This document shows positions 1-6,280 of a DNA stretch of 30,158 bases, one piece after another. The notes under the pieces were generated by a model. The model searched no databases, was not told the origin of the DNA, and saw only the letters and a list, made by a program, of their open reading frames with translations. Location: the NCBI GenBank assembly GCA_934454845.1, contig CAKSGV010000021.1, forward strand, positions 1-30,158, given 5' to 3'. This stretch comes from an uncultured Eubacteriales bacterium (GTDB lineage: Bacteria; Bacillota; Clostridia; Oscillospirales; Acutalibacteraceae). The position numbers were made by a program, and so were the translations under genes. Numbering within the stretch: position 1 is the stretch's first letter; the number at the start of each line of letters is the position of its first letter.

Positions 1-393
1 TCCCTTTTTTCGATGATTTTCTCTTTCTTTGCAAAAAAACAAAGCCCTCTTGCTGAGGACTTTGTCTACTGTCTGAATTGTCCTTTTCTCAAAAGGACAA
101 TATTTTTTCATCGCTTTAAAATAAGCGTCTTTAAGACAGTTTCCTCCGGAGCTTAATTCAACATCTCCGAAGGTTATTTTTATAACACCCTTTTTAACTT
201 CAAAGGCAAAAGGTCTTTCGCTGCTAAGTACTCTTCCTTTTGAAGAAACCATTAAAGGCGCAGACTGATTCGAAGTATTTACTCTTAAATCAAAGCTGAA
301 ATTATCTTTTTCCCCAAACGGAAATTTTTGTGAGGAATTAAAATGACTCGCGCATCCCCACCAATATTCGTTTTCAAGAATTTTAATTTCCAT
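1..393 (-). CDS. N-terminal part of a GH31-like glycosidase, probably truncated
   Basis: The frame is open from an ATG at 393 down to the window edge (131 codons). Residues 9-95 contain a Tyr-Trp-Trp-Gly start, a 'pll.SskGRvlsse.PF.Fe' stretch and a 'G.cLkDAYfkAmkKy' stretch. I recognise these from the N-terminal beta domain of clostridial GH31 alpha-glucosidase-like proteins, which would be cell-surface or cytosolic sugar hydrolases. From about residue 96 the frame only translates a hairpin repeat with a U-tract (33-99), so the gene was probably cut short there and the remaining codons are not native. It is divergent from the AraC regulator at 501, which often controls such sugar genes. The family assignment is from memory of the pattern and is moderate. 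Confidence 0.45.
   Translation of the reverse strand, partial: MEIKILENEYWWGCASHFNSSQKFPFGEKDNFSFDLRVNTSNQSAPLMVSSKGRVLSSERPFAFEVKKGVIKITFGDVELSSGGNCLKDAYFKAMKKYCPFEKRTIQTVDKVLSKRALFFCKERENHRKKG
33..99 (-). repeat. Bipartite hairpin repeat / terminator, copy 1
   Basis: Read on the minus strand there is a hairpin (TGTCCTTTT, loop GAG, AAAAGGACA; 79-99), then the spacer TTCAGACAGTAGACAAAG, then a second hairpin (AAAGTCCTC, loop AGCAA, GAGGGCTTT; 41-63) and a run of seven T. The second hairpin with its U-tract has the form of an intrinsic terminator. The same architecture and a 17/18 identical spacer occur at 30062-30134. Confidence 0.6.
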
Positions 394-411
394 TATTATT
401 CACCTTTTTTC

Positions 412-440
412 TTGTAATATAATTTAAATTATAGTATAAT
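412..440 (+). promoter_or_regulatory. Sigma-A promoter for the AraC-type regulator
   Basis: TTGTAA (412-417), a 17-bp spacer, then TATAAT (435-440), 60 bp upstream of the regulator start. Its -10 overlaps the -10 of a divergent promoter. Confidence 0.5.
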
Positions 441-461
441 CGTAATTAATCGGTTTGTAAA
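433..461 (-). promoter_or_regulatory. Divergent sigma-A promoter for the GH31-like gene
   Basis: On the minus strand TTTACA (456-461), a 17-bp spacer, then TATACT (433-438). The -10 shares four base pairs with the -10 of the plus-strand promoter, so the two promoters probably compete. Confidence 0.45.
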
Positions 462-500
462 TACGAAATCGGGCATAAAAATTATAAAATCGGGTGTTTT

Positions 501-1229
501 ATGAATTCTGCATTAAATAATTTTTGTTATTATAATTTTAATAATTCTTATATGTTTTCCGGGCATCGCCACGGCGGATTTGAAATTAATATAGTTCTTG
601 AGGGCGAGATGGAAATTGTTTATGACAGCTCTGTGTTGAGATTGCAAAAAAACGATATTTTGATCGGCGCACCCTTCTTTTTCCACAGAAACAAATGCAT
701 TAAAGATACAAAATTTATAGTATTTATGTTTGATTGTCCGAAAATTTCATTCAAAGAAAGCTTTTTGCTTTTTAAGCTTTCAAAGTCTTGCCGGGATCTT
801 TTGAAAATCATAATTTCACAAAAAGAGAGTTCGGAAAATGTGCAAAAACTTTTTGATGTTTTTTTGGATATGATGTTTAAAGAAAATCCGCCACATAAGT
901 CGGAAAACTCGATTTCACCCGTCTATACGGCGGCTGTTGAATATATGAAAAAGAATATTAATGAAAATCCGGGTATTAACGATATAGCAAAAGTATGCGG
1001 TGTTTGCGAAACAACATTAAAAAAAATATTCAGTAAAACTGTCGATATAGGTGTTGGCAGATATTTTACCGAACTTAAAGTCAGCAAGGCTTATGATCTT
1101 CTTAAAGAGGGGAAAAGTTGTGCGGAAGTTGCGGAAACGCTGGGATTCTCTTCTCCGGCATATTTTTCTTATGTTTTTAAATCCGTCACGGGGAAACTTC
1201 CGAAAGAAATTAAAAAGAAGCACAGCTGA
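501..1229 (+). CDS. AraC-family transcriptional regulator
   Basis: Residues 15-85 form a cupin-like sensor domain ('GHRHGGFEINIVLEGEMEI', then 'DILIGAPFFFHR'). Residues 140-242 are the two-helix-turn-helix AraC DNA-binding domain, ending with the typical 'VAETLGFSSPAYFSYVFKSVTGKLP' pattern (quoted in two parts: helix 'VAETLGFSS' and 'YFSYVFKSVTGKLP'). The length of 242 aa is normal for the family. The ATG at 501 follows a weak GGGTG ribosome site. These proteins usually bind a sugar in the cupin domain and activate a nearby glycosidase or transporter operon; the divergent GH31-like fragment fits that, but the ligand is not known. Confidence 0.9.
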   Translation: MNSALNNFCYYNFNNSYMFSGHRHGGFEINIVLEGEMEIVYDSSVLRLQKNDILIGAPFFFHRNKCIKDTKFIVFMFDCPKISFKESFLLFKLSKSCRDLLKIIISQKESSENVQKLFDVFLDMMFKENPPHKSENSISPVYTAAVEYMKKNINENPGINDIAKVCGVCETTLKKIFSKTVDIGVGRYFTELKVSKAYDLLKEGKSCAEVAETLGFSSPAYFSYVFKSVTGKLPKEIKKKHS

Positions 1230-1249
1230 AAATTGGAATAATTATCCGC

Positions 1250-1278
1250 TTGACATTGGAATTCTGTCTTTGTATAAT
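1250..1278 (+). promoter_or_regulatory. Consensus sigma-A promoter of the Y-family polymerase operon
   Basis: TTGACA (1250-1255), 17-bp spacer, TATAAT (1273-1278): both boxes match the consensus exactly. It lies inside the longest possible reading frame, which shows that translation must start further downstream, at 1325. Confidence 0.85.
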
Positions 1279-1285
1279 TGAGCAA

Positions 1286-1297
1286 GAACAAATGTTT
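1286..1297 (+). promoter_or_regulatory. Candidate LexA (SOS) operator
   Basis: GAACAAATGTTT matches the Gram-positive LexA core GAAC-N4-GTTC at 7 of the 8 specified positions. It begins 8 bp after the -10 box, so a bound repressor would cover the transcription start. SOS control is the usual regulation of Y-family polymerases in Firmicutes. Confidence 0.5.
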
Positions 1298-1324
1298 GGT
1301 ATTCTTAAAAAAAGGAAGATTAAA

Positions 1325-2581
1325 ATGCCGAATAGGTATTATTTATGCATAGATATGAAAACTTTTTATGCTTCGGTGGAATGTGCCGAGAGAGGACTTA
1401 ATCCGTTTGAAACACCCCTTGCCGTTGCAGATCCGCAAAGGGGGAAAAATGCGCTGTGCCTTGCCGTTTCTCCGAAATTAAAAAAATTCGGCGTGAAAAA
1501 TCGTTGCAGAATTTCCGAGATTCCCGAAAATATTAAATATATTATTGCTCGCCCGAGAATGCAACTTTATATTGATTATTGCGCAGAAATATATTCTATA
1601 TATCTTGATTATTTTTCCCCCGATGATATTCACACTTATTCTATAGATGAATCTTTTATTGATGTTACCGGATATTTAAGAAGTATGAAAACAGACGCTT
1701 TATCGCTCGCGAAAAAGTTGATGAATGAAATAGCAAACAGGCTTTTCATTCCTTCCACGGTGGGTATCGGCACAAATCTTTATCTTGCAAAGGTGGCGCT
1801 TGATATCACCGCCAAGCATACTGTTTCTCATATAGGCTTTTTAAATGAAGAGCTTTATAAAAAAACGCTGTGGGATCACATACCTCTCACGGATTTCTGG
1901 ATGATAGGCGCAAACACGGCAAAACGGCTAAGCAGCCGCGGAATTTTCACGATGCGCGATATTGCGCTTGCTCCGCAGGAAATTTTATATAAGCTTTTCG
2001 GAATAGACGCGGAGCTTATGATAGATCATTCTTTAGGGAAAGAAAGCTGTCTTATGGAGGATATAAAAAACTATAACAGCAAGAGCAGATCGGTTTCTCT
2101 TTCTCAGATACTTCCTAGGGATTACAGCTATAAAGAGATTGAAACCATAATAAGGGAAATGACTTTATCGGGAACTTACGAGCTTACGAAAAGAAAAGTG
2201 ATAGCAGGGAAGATAAATCTTTATATTGGTTATTCGTGGAATTATGAAGGGTCTTATAGGAAAGGAATAAAAATAACCGCTCCCACCGCGCTTTATTCTG
2301 AGCTTTTGCCTTATGCGATCAGGCTTTATGAGGGTATAAAAAATAAAAATGCTCCGATAAGGCGAGTGGGAATAAGCTTCGGCGGTATACAAAGCGAGGA
2401 CTGCTACGGATATGACCTGTTTTCCGATTTTGACGAGATAAGACGTGAAAGGGAGCTTAATAAAACAGTGCTTTCTCTCTACGGAAAATTCGGAAAAAAT
2501 TCTCTTTTAAAAGGCACAGATTTTCTCGAAAGCGCTATGCAGATTGAGAGAAATAAGCTGATAGGAGGCCATAATGCATAA
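1325..2581 (+). CDS. Y-family DNA polymerase (UmuC/DinB-like, error-prone repair)
   Basis: A 418-aa translesion polymerase that copies damaged DNA. The first metal-binding Asp is in 'CIDMKTFYASVE' (residues about 8-19), the second acidic pair in 'YSIDESFIDVTGYL', followed by the helix-hairpin-helix region ('DFWMIGANTAKRL..RGI') and the little-finger domain. It ends with the conserved 'RNKLIGGHNA' tail typical of the Gram-positive UvrX/YqjW-like branch that pairs with YolD proteins. The start at 1325 is chosen because AAGGAAG lies 8 bp upstream and a consensus promoter lies inside the longer frame. It is the first gene of a two-gene operon; the YolD-like gene begins 2 bp after its stop. Likely SOS-induced (operator at 1286). 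Confidence 0.92.
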   Translation: MPNRYYLCIDMKTFYASVECAERGLNPFETPLAVADPQRGKNALCLAVSPKLKKFGVKNRCRISEIPENIKYIIARPRMQLYIDYCAEIYSIYLDYFSPDDIHTYSIDESFIDVTGYLRSMKTDALSLAKKLMNEIANRLFIPSTVGIGTNLYLAKVALDITAKHTVSHIGFLNEELYKKTLWDHIPLTDFWMIGANTAKRLSSRGIFTMRDIALAPQEILYKLFGIDAELMIDHSLGKESCLMEDIKNYNSKSRSVSLSQILPRDYSYKEIETIIREMTLSGTYELTKRKVIAGKINLYIGYSWNYEGSYRKGIKITAPTALYSELLPYAIRLYEGIKNKNAPIRRVGISFGGIQSEDCYGYDLFSDFDEIRRERELNKTVLSLYGKFGKNSLLKGTDFLESAMQIERNKLIGGHNA

Positions 2582-2583
2582 AT

Positions 2584-2901
2584 ATGATGGAGAGGCAAAA
2601 CAGAGCAAAGCAATTTATTCCGTTTGACGCTATGAAAGGCCTTAAAGAGGCTCTCGCCGAAAAGGAAGAGAAGCACAGCCGCGTAAAACTTCACGAGATT
2701 CCCGAAGAACAGCAGATAATAAATTCTAAAATAATTATTAATCTTAAAAAAGGTCAGAATGTAAAAATAGATTGCTTTAAAGATTTTCATAATATAATGT
2801 TTAAAGGAAAAGTGACTGAAATAAATCTCGCTTTTAAATACCTCGCTTTGGATAACGAAAAAATAAGATTTGAAGAAATATATTCCATAGAAGTTATATA
2901 A
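2584..2901 (+). CDS. YolD-like protein
   Basis: A 105-aa protein with the typical start 'MMERQNRAKQFIPFDAMKGL' and a beta-rich C-terminal half ending 'IRFEEIYSIEVI'. YolD-like proteins are encoded next to Y-family polymerases in Firmicutes and are thought to act as a UmuD-like partner. It begins 2 bp after the polymerase stop, so the two are probably translationally coupled. The only good ribosome site (AGGAGG, 2563-2568) is inside the end of the polymerase gene and is better spaced for an ATG at 2574, which opens a short 17-codon frame beginning MHKYD. Other YolD proteins also begin MHKYD, so an ancestral start lost by frameshift is possible. Confidence 0.85.
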   Translation: MMERQNRAKQFIPFDAMKGLKEALAEKEEKHSRVKLHEIPEEQQIINSKIIINLKKGQNVKIDCFKDFHNIMFKGKVTEINLAFKYLALDNEKIRFEEIYSIEVI

Positions 2902-2933
2902 TCTGGTATTTATATTTTATCTTGTTTTGACTA

Positions 2934-2962
2934 TTGAAATAATACCAAAATCACATTATACT
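2934..2962 (+). promoter_or_regulatory. Sigma-A promoter of the ECF S-component gene
   Basis: TTGAAA (2934-2939), 17-bp spacer, TATACT (2957-2962). It lies inside the longest open frame, so translation starts after it. Confidence 0.6.
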
Positions 2963-2992
2963 GTTTTTAACAAAAAGTCAGGTGTGATGAAT

Positions 2993-3508
2993 ATGAAATC
3001 GGAAAATCTTAAAAAAATAGTAATAAGCGCTCTTATGGCGGCGCTCGTATGCGTTGCAACAATTGTAATTCAAATTCCCTCTCCGATGAATGGGTATGTT
3101 AACCTCGGAGATTGCTTTGTGTTGCTTTCGGGGTGGTTTTTAGGCCCGTGGTACGGCGCTGCGGCGGCAGGTGTGGGCTCAATGCTCACTGATGTGATTG
3201 CGGGATATCTTTACTATGCTCCGGGCACTCTTATAATAAAAGCAATAATGGGCGCGCTTTGTGCGATAATTATAAAAGCTTTTAAATCCGCTCCTGCTCC
3301 GGCAGGATATATCGTAAGCGGTCTTGCAAGCGAGGCTGTAATGGTTTTGGGATATTTCGGATATGCCGCTTTGCTCCTCGGAAAGGGAAGCGCCGCGGCG
3401 CTGAGTATACCCGGCAACTGCGTTCAGGCAGCGGCAGGTCTTATAATCGGAACAGTGCTTGCGATGATATTTGAAAAAACCGGATTAAAACAAAAATTAT
3501 TTAAATAG
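2993..3508 (+). CDS. ECF transporter S component (vitamin uptake)
   Basis: A 171-aa integral membrane protein with about six hydrophobic segments. The N-terminal 'LKKIVISALMAALVCVATIV' and the following 'GYVNLGDCFVLLSGWFLGP' and 'GVGSMLTDVIAGYLYYAPGT' segments are typical of PF12822 S components. These bind a vitamin or cofactor precursor and work with a shared EcfT/EcfA energizing module encoded elsewhere. The substrate cannot be read from the sequence. I chose the ATG at 2993, 8 bp after AGGTG; an ATG at 2987 is the alternative. The DUF436 gene follows after 9 bp and is probably cotranscribed. Confidence 0.85.
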   Translation: MKSENLKKIVISALMAALVCVATIVIQIPSPMNGYVNLGDCFVLLSGWFLGPWYGAAAAGVGSMLTDVIAGYLYYAPGTLIIKAIMGALCAIIIKAFKSAPAPAGYIVSGLASEAVMVLGYFGYAALLLGKGSAAALSIPGNCVQAAAGLIIGTVLAMIFEKTGLKQKLFK

Positions 3509-3517
3509 GGGTTTAAT

Positions 3518-4099
3518 ATGACAAAAACAGTTTTTCATACATCCGACGAAGAGTTTTTAAGGCAGATCGAAAAAGAGGCAAATAATGCCGCAAAAGAGCT
3601 TTTTGAGGCCGCGCGCCTTAAGAAGGGTCAGACAGTCGTTGTAGGCTGTTCCACAAGCGAAGTGATAGGGGAAAATCCCGGAAATCATTCCACTCCCGAA
3701 ATTGCCGACGCGATTTTTAAAGGCATTTATTCCGTATTTTCAAAAAAGGGGATTTATATCGCCGCGCAGTGCTGCGAGCATTTAAACCGAGCGATAATCG
3801 TCGAAAGGGAAGTGCTGAAAGGCGAGGAGACAGTAAATGTCGTGCCTCAGCCTAAAGCGGGAAGCTCTTTTGCTACGGCGGCATATAAAAATTTTAATGA
3901 CCCTGTGGCGATAGAAGAAATAAAAGCCGACGCCGGAATAGATATAGGCGGAACCCTTATAGGAATGCACCTTAAAAAGGTTGCCGTTCCGCTAAGGCTT
4001 AAGCAGAGAAATATCGGTAAAGCGATAGTGCTCGCGGCAAGGGTAAGACCGAAATTTATCGGCGGCGAGCGGGCGGTTTATGATGAAAATTTAATGTAG
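3518..4099 (+). CDS. TIGR01440/DUF436 family protein (YwlG-like)
   Basis: A 193-aa protein of full family length. 'ARLKKGQTVVVGCSTSEV', 'GIYIAAQCCEHLNRAIIVE', 'VNVVPQPKAGSSFATAAY' and 'ADAGIDIGGTLIGMHLKKVAVP' are conserved blocks of this family. The biochemical role is not established; it is a soluble housekeeping protein in most Firmicutes. It follows the S-component gene closely and is ended by a strong terminator. Confidence 0.9.
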   Translation: MTKTVFHTSDEEFLRQIEKEANNAAKELFEAARLKKGQTVVVGCSTSEVIGENPGNHSTPEIADAIFKGIYSVFSKKGIYIAAQCCEHLNRAIIVEREVLKGEETVNVVPQPKAGSSFATAAYKNFNDPVAIEEIKADAGIDIGGTLIGMHLKKVAVPLRLKQRNIGKAIVLAARVRPKFIGGERAVYDENLM

Positions 4100-4111
4100 C
4101 AGGAATTTAAA

Positions 4112-4140
4112 GCCGGGCTTATTTGCCCGGCCTTTTTTCT
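4112..4140 (+). terminator. Intrinsic terminator after the DUF436 gene
   Basis: GCCGGGC, loop TTATTT, GCCCGGC, then CTTTTTTCT: a perfect 7-bp GC stem with a U-tract 12 bp after the stop codon. Confidence 0.9.
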
Positions 4141-4188
4141 TGACAGAAGGTATTTTAAATTTAGGACTGAGTTTATTCTATTTCGCTG

Positions 4189-5718
4189 TTATATTATAAA
4201 AATAGAATAGCGGAACCGAAAACTAAAAGTTTTCGGTTCCGCTATTAAGCTTTTTGGTGCAGCGAGTGCAGTAATATCCGAACCCAAGCCCGATTTTTCG
4301 AGCTCGGTGAAATTGATTGTTTTAGTGCCGTCTTTGTAATTGAATGTGAACGTAATCCTGTCGTCATAAAGGAAAATCACATTGACAAAGCTGTCAATCA
4401 GCCTGCGACGGTGGTCAAGCCTCTTGGTATCAAGCTTTCTGAACCGATGAAACCAAAAAATAATTTGTTCACGGGAAAGCGTTGGCTTTGCCATTTCTTC
4501 CTTGATAATCTGAACGGAAAGTTCGCTTTTTTGCTTTTCAAGGCTTTCGAGCCGTTCTTTTGTAGAAGCGGTTAAGATACCTTGCTGAATGGCATCAAGC
4601 ATATTATCAATGGATTTTTGCGTATCGGCAAAACGCTTTTTGAGCAGCGGCAGTGCGGTGTTTTCCTTGCTTTGCAATTTCATTACCGTATCGGCAAGTT
4701 TCTCAATCAGTTCATCGTCAAAAATCAACTTCTTGATCTGCTCAATCACAAGATTTTCAATCCATTCTTTTTTAACTGTTTTCTTGTCACAGCCCTTGTG
4801 ATTTTTTACACTTGCACATTTGTAATAACGGTGAACCTTGTTCCTGCCCGTTCCGCTTTCACCGACCATATAACATTGACACTTGCCGCAAAACAGCTTT
4901 GTTGTCAACAGATATTCGTCTTCGGCTTTATGTTTTGCCGGAGCTTTTTTATTTGCCGCCATGCGTTCCTGCACACGGTTGAATAAATCATCGGGGATAA
5001 TTGCCGGTATACCGTTTGGGTGAACAATATCGTTATACCTGTATTCGCCGATATATTTGCGGTTATGTAACATTCGGGTGACGCTGTTTATGCTGATTTT
5101 TCCGCCGCGCTTAGTGCGAACACCTTTCAAATTCATTTCATCGGTAATTTCACGCATTGACGCCCCGTCTGCATAATGCTTAAATGCGTCAAGCACCGCC
5201 GGAGCCGTAAGCGGATCAATTTGAAAATACTGCTCGCTGTCGATTATATAACCGATTGGCAATGTTCCGCCGTTGTATTTGCATTTCAGTGCGTTCTCGG
5301 TCAGTCCGTGCGTGACCTTTTCGGAAAGTTCAGCCGAATAATATTCCGCCATACCTTCAAGCATTGATTCAAGCAAAATACCTTCCGCACCTGCTGAGAT
5401 AGCCTCAGTTGCGGAAACGACCTTTACGCCGTTATTTTTCAGAATGCGTTTGTAGTGCGCCGAATCGTATTTATCCCGTGCAAAGCGGTCAAGTTTCCAA
5501 ACAATAACAACCTCGAATTTTCTGCCCGCACTGTCTTTTATCATACGCTGAAAGTCAGGGCGGCGGTCGGTTCTTGCCGACAATGCACGGTCGATGTAGG
5601 TTTCTACAATTTGAATGTCATTCTTCTCGGCAAAGGCCTTGCATTCACGCAACTGGCCTTCAATGGACTCTTCACGCTGATTATCCGAAGAATATCTTGC
5701 ATAGATTACGCCTTTCAT
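4189..5718 (-). CDS. Large serine recombinase of element 1
   Basis: A 509-aa site-specific recombinase. Residues 1-140 are the resolvase catalytic domain ('GVIYARYSSDNQREESIEGQL' region with the nucleophilic Ser at about position 10, 'VIVWKLDRFARD'). Residues 160-260 are the recombinase domain. The zinc-ribbon ('LFCGKCQCYMVG...YYKCASV..HKGC', residues 275-310) is followed by a coiled coil. This is the likely integrase of element 1 and lies at its left end, as is usual. From about residue 478 the frame crosses the element boundary ('LAAPKS' is encoded by the GCACCAAA att core) and translates the hairpin terminator of the former tRNA gene, so the last 30 residues are chimeric. Promoter at 5866-5894. 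Confidence 0.9.
   Translation of the reverse strand: MKGVIYARYSSDNQREESIEGQLRECKAFAEKNDIQIVETYIDRALSARTDRRPDFQRMIKDSAGRKFEVVIVWKLDRFARDKYDSAHYKRILKNNGVKVVSATEAISAGAEGILLESMLEGMAEYYSAELSEKVTHGLTENALKCKYNGGTLPIGYIIDSEQYFQIDPLTAPAVLDAFKHYADGASMREITDEMNLKGVRTKRGGKISINSVTRMLHNRKYIGEYRYNDIVHPNGIPAIIPDDLFNRVQERMAANKKAPAKHKAEDEYLLTTKLFCGKCQCYMVGESGTGRNKVHRYYKCASVKNHKGCDKKTVKKEWIENLVIEQIKKLIFDDELIEKLADTVMKLQSKENTALPLLKKRFADTQKSIDNMLDAIQQGILTASTKERLESLEKQKSELSVQIIKEEMAKPTLSREQIIFWFHRFRKLDTKRLDHRRRLIDSFVNVIFLYDDRITFTFNYKDGTKTINFTELEKSGLGSDITALAAPKSLIAEPKTFSFRFRYSIFII
4206..4246 (-). terminator. Hairpin terminator, probably of the former tRNA-Leu gene
   Basis: AATAGCGGAACCGAAAACT (4206-4224), loop AAA, and a perfect 19-bp reverse complement (4228-4246), followed on the minus strand by CTATTTTTATAA. 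It lies just outside element 1, where the 3' flank of the uninterrupted tRNA-Leu would have been. It now ends the serine recombinase transcript and is read as protein by that gene's last codons. Confidence 0.75.
4253..4260. other. Left att core of element 1
   Basis: TTTGGTGC occurs here and again at 8790-8797, where it is the 3' CCA end of the tRNA-Leu. Just inside each copy are inverted sequences, CAGTAATATCCGAACCC (4269-4285) and the reverse complement of CAGTACAAATCCGAACCC (8772-8789). Confidence 0.55.
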
Positions 5719-5822
5719 TTCTTTTCACCTACCTTTCTTTTGGAGTGTATAACACAAGTTTTCCTTGATGTTATCTGGATTTTGGGGTGTTAGGCTATCC
5801 CTAACAAGTGAATTTGCTGTAG

Positions 5823-5845
5823 CAAATTCAGTGCTTGATGAGACA
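5823..5845 (-). repeat. Left copy of an inverted repeat around the XRE/sigma module
   Basis: This 23-bp sequence (minus strand TGTCTCATCAAGCACTGAAT and three more bases) recurs on the plus strand at 7900-7922 with 22 of 23 identities. It lies beside a GAATTTGCT...AGCAAATTC hairpin (5810-5829) and a GTTAGG...CCTAAC hairpin (about 5789-5805). Related GAATTTG and TTAGGG hairpins accompany the right copy. Confidence 0.7.
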
Positions 5846-5865
5846 ATATCACTTTTGACAGTTTG

Positions 5866-5894
5866 ATTATAGCATATTTGATTTATAATGTCTA
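5866..5894 (-). promoter_or_regulatory. Promoter of the element 1 serine recombinase
   Basis: On the minus strand TAGACA (5889-5894), 17-bp spacer, TATAAT (5866-5871), about 150 bp upstream of the recombinase start. The leader contains the hairpins at 5789-5829. Confidence 0.55.
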
Positions 5895-5905
5895 TATGTA
5901 ATCGT

Positions 5906-5934
5906 GAAATATTCAAATTGTTCTTGAATATTTC
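5906..5934. promoter_or_regulatory. Candidate operator between the recombinase and XRE genes
   Basis: GAAATATTCAA and TTGAATATTTC form a perfect 11-bp inverted repeat with a 7-bp spacer. It sits between two divergent promoters, just upstream of the XRE -35 box, which suits a dimeric repressor such as the XRE protein controlling both sides. Confidence 0.5.
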
Positions 5935-5945
5935 AATATTATCTA

Positions 5946-5974
5946 TTGCTGTTTTATAAAATCTATGCTATACT
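5946..5974 (+). promoter_or_regulatory. Promoter of the XRE regulator gene
   Basis: TTGCTG (5946-5951), 17-bp spacer, TATACT (5969-5974), 37 bp upstream of the start codon. Confidence 0.6.
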
Positions 5975-6011
5975 ATAACATAAGTTATTGTAAGTTCAGG
6001 AGGTAATCGTA

Positions 6012-6209
6012 TTGGCGCGTTCATACAACAAACTTTGGAAACTGATGATTGATAAAAAAATAAATAAGACCCAACTCTGCAAAGCAGCGGGTATAACCAC
6101 AAACGCTATGGCAAAGCTCGGTCGTGACGAAACCGTAACGCAGGAAACTCTTGAAAAAATATGTGCGGTGCTTGGATGCACTCTTGACGATATTGTGGAA
6201 TTAAAATAA
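6012..6209 (+). CDS. XRE/Cro-type helix-turn-helix regulator
   Basis: A 65-aa protein made of a single HTH_3/Cro domain ('LMIDKKINKTQLCKAAGITTNAMAKLGRDE...LEKICAVLGCTLDDIVEL', motif spanning residues 11-63). The start is TTG, 7 bp after AGGAGG (5999-6004). Such small regulators are common next to serine recombinases in clostridial elements and probably repress the divergent recombinase through the inverted repeat at 5906-5934. Confidence 0.9.
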   Translation: MARSYNKLWKLMIDKKINKTQLCKAAGITTNAMAKLGRDETVTQETLEKICAVLGCTLDDIVELK

Positions 6210-6280
6210 TTTAAACAACGTATCGAATCAAATTTAAAATCTGCGACTTATAAGTGAAAGCTTTCAAATGAGGTGAACAA

